A program made the translations under genes and the position numbers. DNA of 6,174 nucleotides, taken from positions 1 through 6,174 of the forward strand of contig JBBQGL010000185.1 in NCBI GenBank assembly GCA_038323025.1. The letters are read 5' to 3'. Positions 5,696 through 6,174 of the stretch are shown one piece after another. The notes below the pieces were generated by a model. The model was not told where the DNA came from. It did no database searches and saw only the letters and a program-made list of their open reading frames with translations. Source of the DNA: JAFKKF01 sp038323025 (GTDB lineage Bacteria > Pseudomonadota > Alphaproteobacteria > Rhizobiales > Kaistiaceae). Position 1 is the first letter of the stretch; each line of letters opens with the position of its first letter.

Positions 5696-5724
5696 GTTCT
5701 AGTCCCTTTGCCGCGGCCCGTCAA
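5696..5724 (-). promoter_or_regulatory. Probable sdhCDA promoter
   Basis: On the minus strand, TTGACG (5719-5724, five of six -35 bases) is followed after exactly 17 bp by TAGAAC (5696-5701, four of six -10 bases). Transcription would start near 5689, giving a leader of about 26 nt before the sdhC ATG. This is the best housekeeping-type promoter in the window. The inverted repeat CGCGGC/GCCGCG (5712-5717 and 5732-5737) encloses the -35 and could be a regulator site. Confidence 0.65.
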
Positions 5725-5733
5725 AAGAAGAGC

Positions 5734-5760
5734 CGCGCAACTCCCGGTTCAGCGCGCAAC
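5734..5760. repeat. 8-bp direct repeat CGCGCAAC upstream of the sdh promoter
   Basis: CGCGCAAC occurs at 5734-5741 and again at 5753-5760, a period of 19 bp (close to two helical turns), just upstream of the sdhC -35. The second copy overlaps the last codons of the upstream gene. Same-face tandem sites before a -35 are a common activator arrangement, but no regulator is identified, and chance repetition in GC-rich DNA is possible. Confidence 0.35.
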
Positions 5761-6174
5761 CGCCCCGGTCTCCGGCGACGGCGCGCCGCCCGGGCGATAG
5801 CGGGCGAGCAGCCCGGAGAGCAGGACGACGACGAAGCCGATCTGCTGCAGGGCGAAGCCGAGGGTGATGGCGAAGGTGAGCCGGCTCTCGCGTTTCCGCC
5901 GTTCCGCGGCGAGCGAATCGCGCGATGCCAGCGCGGTCTGCTCGATGGCGAAAAGCTGCGATTCGCGGGCGAACTCGAAGTCGTTGACCGCGTTCCAGTC
6001 GGCCTGGCTCGTCGCCGCCTTGGCCGCCTCGATCAGCCCCTCGTAGGCCTGCCGGTCCTTCTGGAAGCCGGCGTCGTCGAGCCCGTAGATCTGCTGCAGC
6101 ATGACCTCGGTCGGCAGCCGCCGGGTGACGAACATGAGGTCGACCATGTTCTTGCGAAATTCCGGCTTGAGGGC
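5749..6174 (-). CDS. Unrecognised protein with C-terminal membrane helix, 3' part only
   Basis: The frame is open to the right edge of the window, giving 141 visible residues; there is an ATG at 6147, but the nine codons before it are also open and it has no good ribosome binding site, so the true start is probably outside. The visible part starts ALKPEFRKNMVDLMFVTRRL. A helical, charged region (about residues 38-98) rich in Ala, Glu, Arg and Gln could form a coiled coil. One strongly hydrophobic helix at about 100-123 (LTFAITLGFALQQIGFVVVLL) is followed by the basic LLARYRPGG and a Pro/Gly-rich tail. Arg/Lys clusters flank the helix on both sides, so topology is uncertain. I do not recognise a family. 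It ends 25 nt before the -35 of the sdhC promoter and no clear terminator separates them, so some read-through into sdh is possible. Confidence 0.75.
   Translation of the reverse strand, partial: ALKPEFRKNMVDLMFVTRRLPTEVMLQQIYGLDDAGFQKDRQAYEGLIEAAKAATSQADWNAVNDFEFARESQLFAIEQTALASRDSLAAERRKRESRLTFAITLGFALQQIGFVVVLLSGLLARYRPGGAPSPETGAVAR

Noticed and set aside
1..6174. Search for tRNA or rRNA genes, CRISPR array, insertion sequence, integrase, toxin-antitoxin, phage or defence genes
   Set aside because: None seen on either strand: no regularly spaced repeats, no transposase-like protein, no terminal inverted repeats with target duplication, no tRNA-like cloverleaf noticed by eye.

Overview
The window looks like ordinary chromosome from a GC-rich alphaproteobacterium, most likely of the Hyphomicrobiales (Rhizobiales) type. 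The basis is the succinate dehydrogenase subunits. They have the mitochondrial/alphaproteobacterial form, with four cysteines on the SdhB [2Fe-2S] cluster, short SdhC and SdhD anchors that each keep a heme-ligand histidine, and the motif styles of that class. The lineage is inferred from motifs, not from a search.

Nearly everything is on the minus strand, so the window is best read from right to left. 6174-5749 is the 3' end of an unrecognised protein with one C-terminal membrane helix. 5748-5663 holds a good promoter (TTGACG, 17 bp, TAGAAC). It drives sdhC (5662-5264), sdhD (5264-4884, stop and start overlapping as TGATG) and sdhA (4879-3047, 4 nt after sdhD). The operon then breaks off. 3046-2823 is a more AT-rich spacer with two perfect odd-length palindromes and a possible extended -10. 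It is followed by a DUF3052 gene (2822-2379, minus) that converges across a hairpin on a DUF1993 gene (1790-2299, plus). A divergent spacer of 167 nt leads back to the minus strand, with an unrecognised 73-residue ORF (1622-1401) and then sdhB (1382-603) 18 nt behind it. Below sdhB are a 59-residue GcrA-like helix-turn-helix protein (506-327), a long terminator-like hairpin (264-305), and the 5' end of a small lipoprotein gene (140 to the edge).

The four sdh genes together encode complete respiratory complex II. SdhA holds FAD and oxidises succinate to fumarate. SdhB carries electrons over three Fe-S clusters. SdhC and SdhD bind heme b and quinone in the inner membrane. All the catalytic and cluster residues checked are present, so the complex should work.

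The main oddity is layout. sdhB is separated from sdhCDA by about 1.7 kb containing three small genes, one on the opposite strand, so sdhB must have its own transcription start. I see no mobile element, CRISPR array, tRNA, rRNA or defence system, and nothing that amounts to a clearly new biological system. The best leads are the small ORF tied to sdhB, the tiny DNA-binding protein behind it, and the palindromes and repeats around the sdh promoters.
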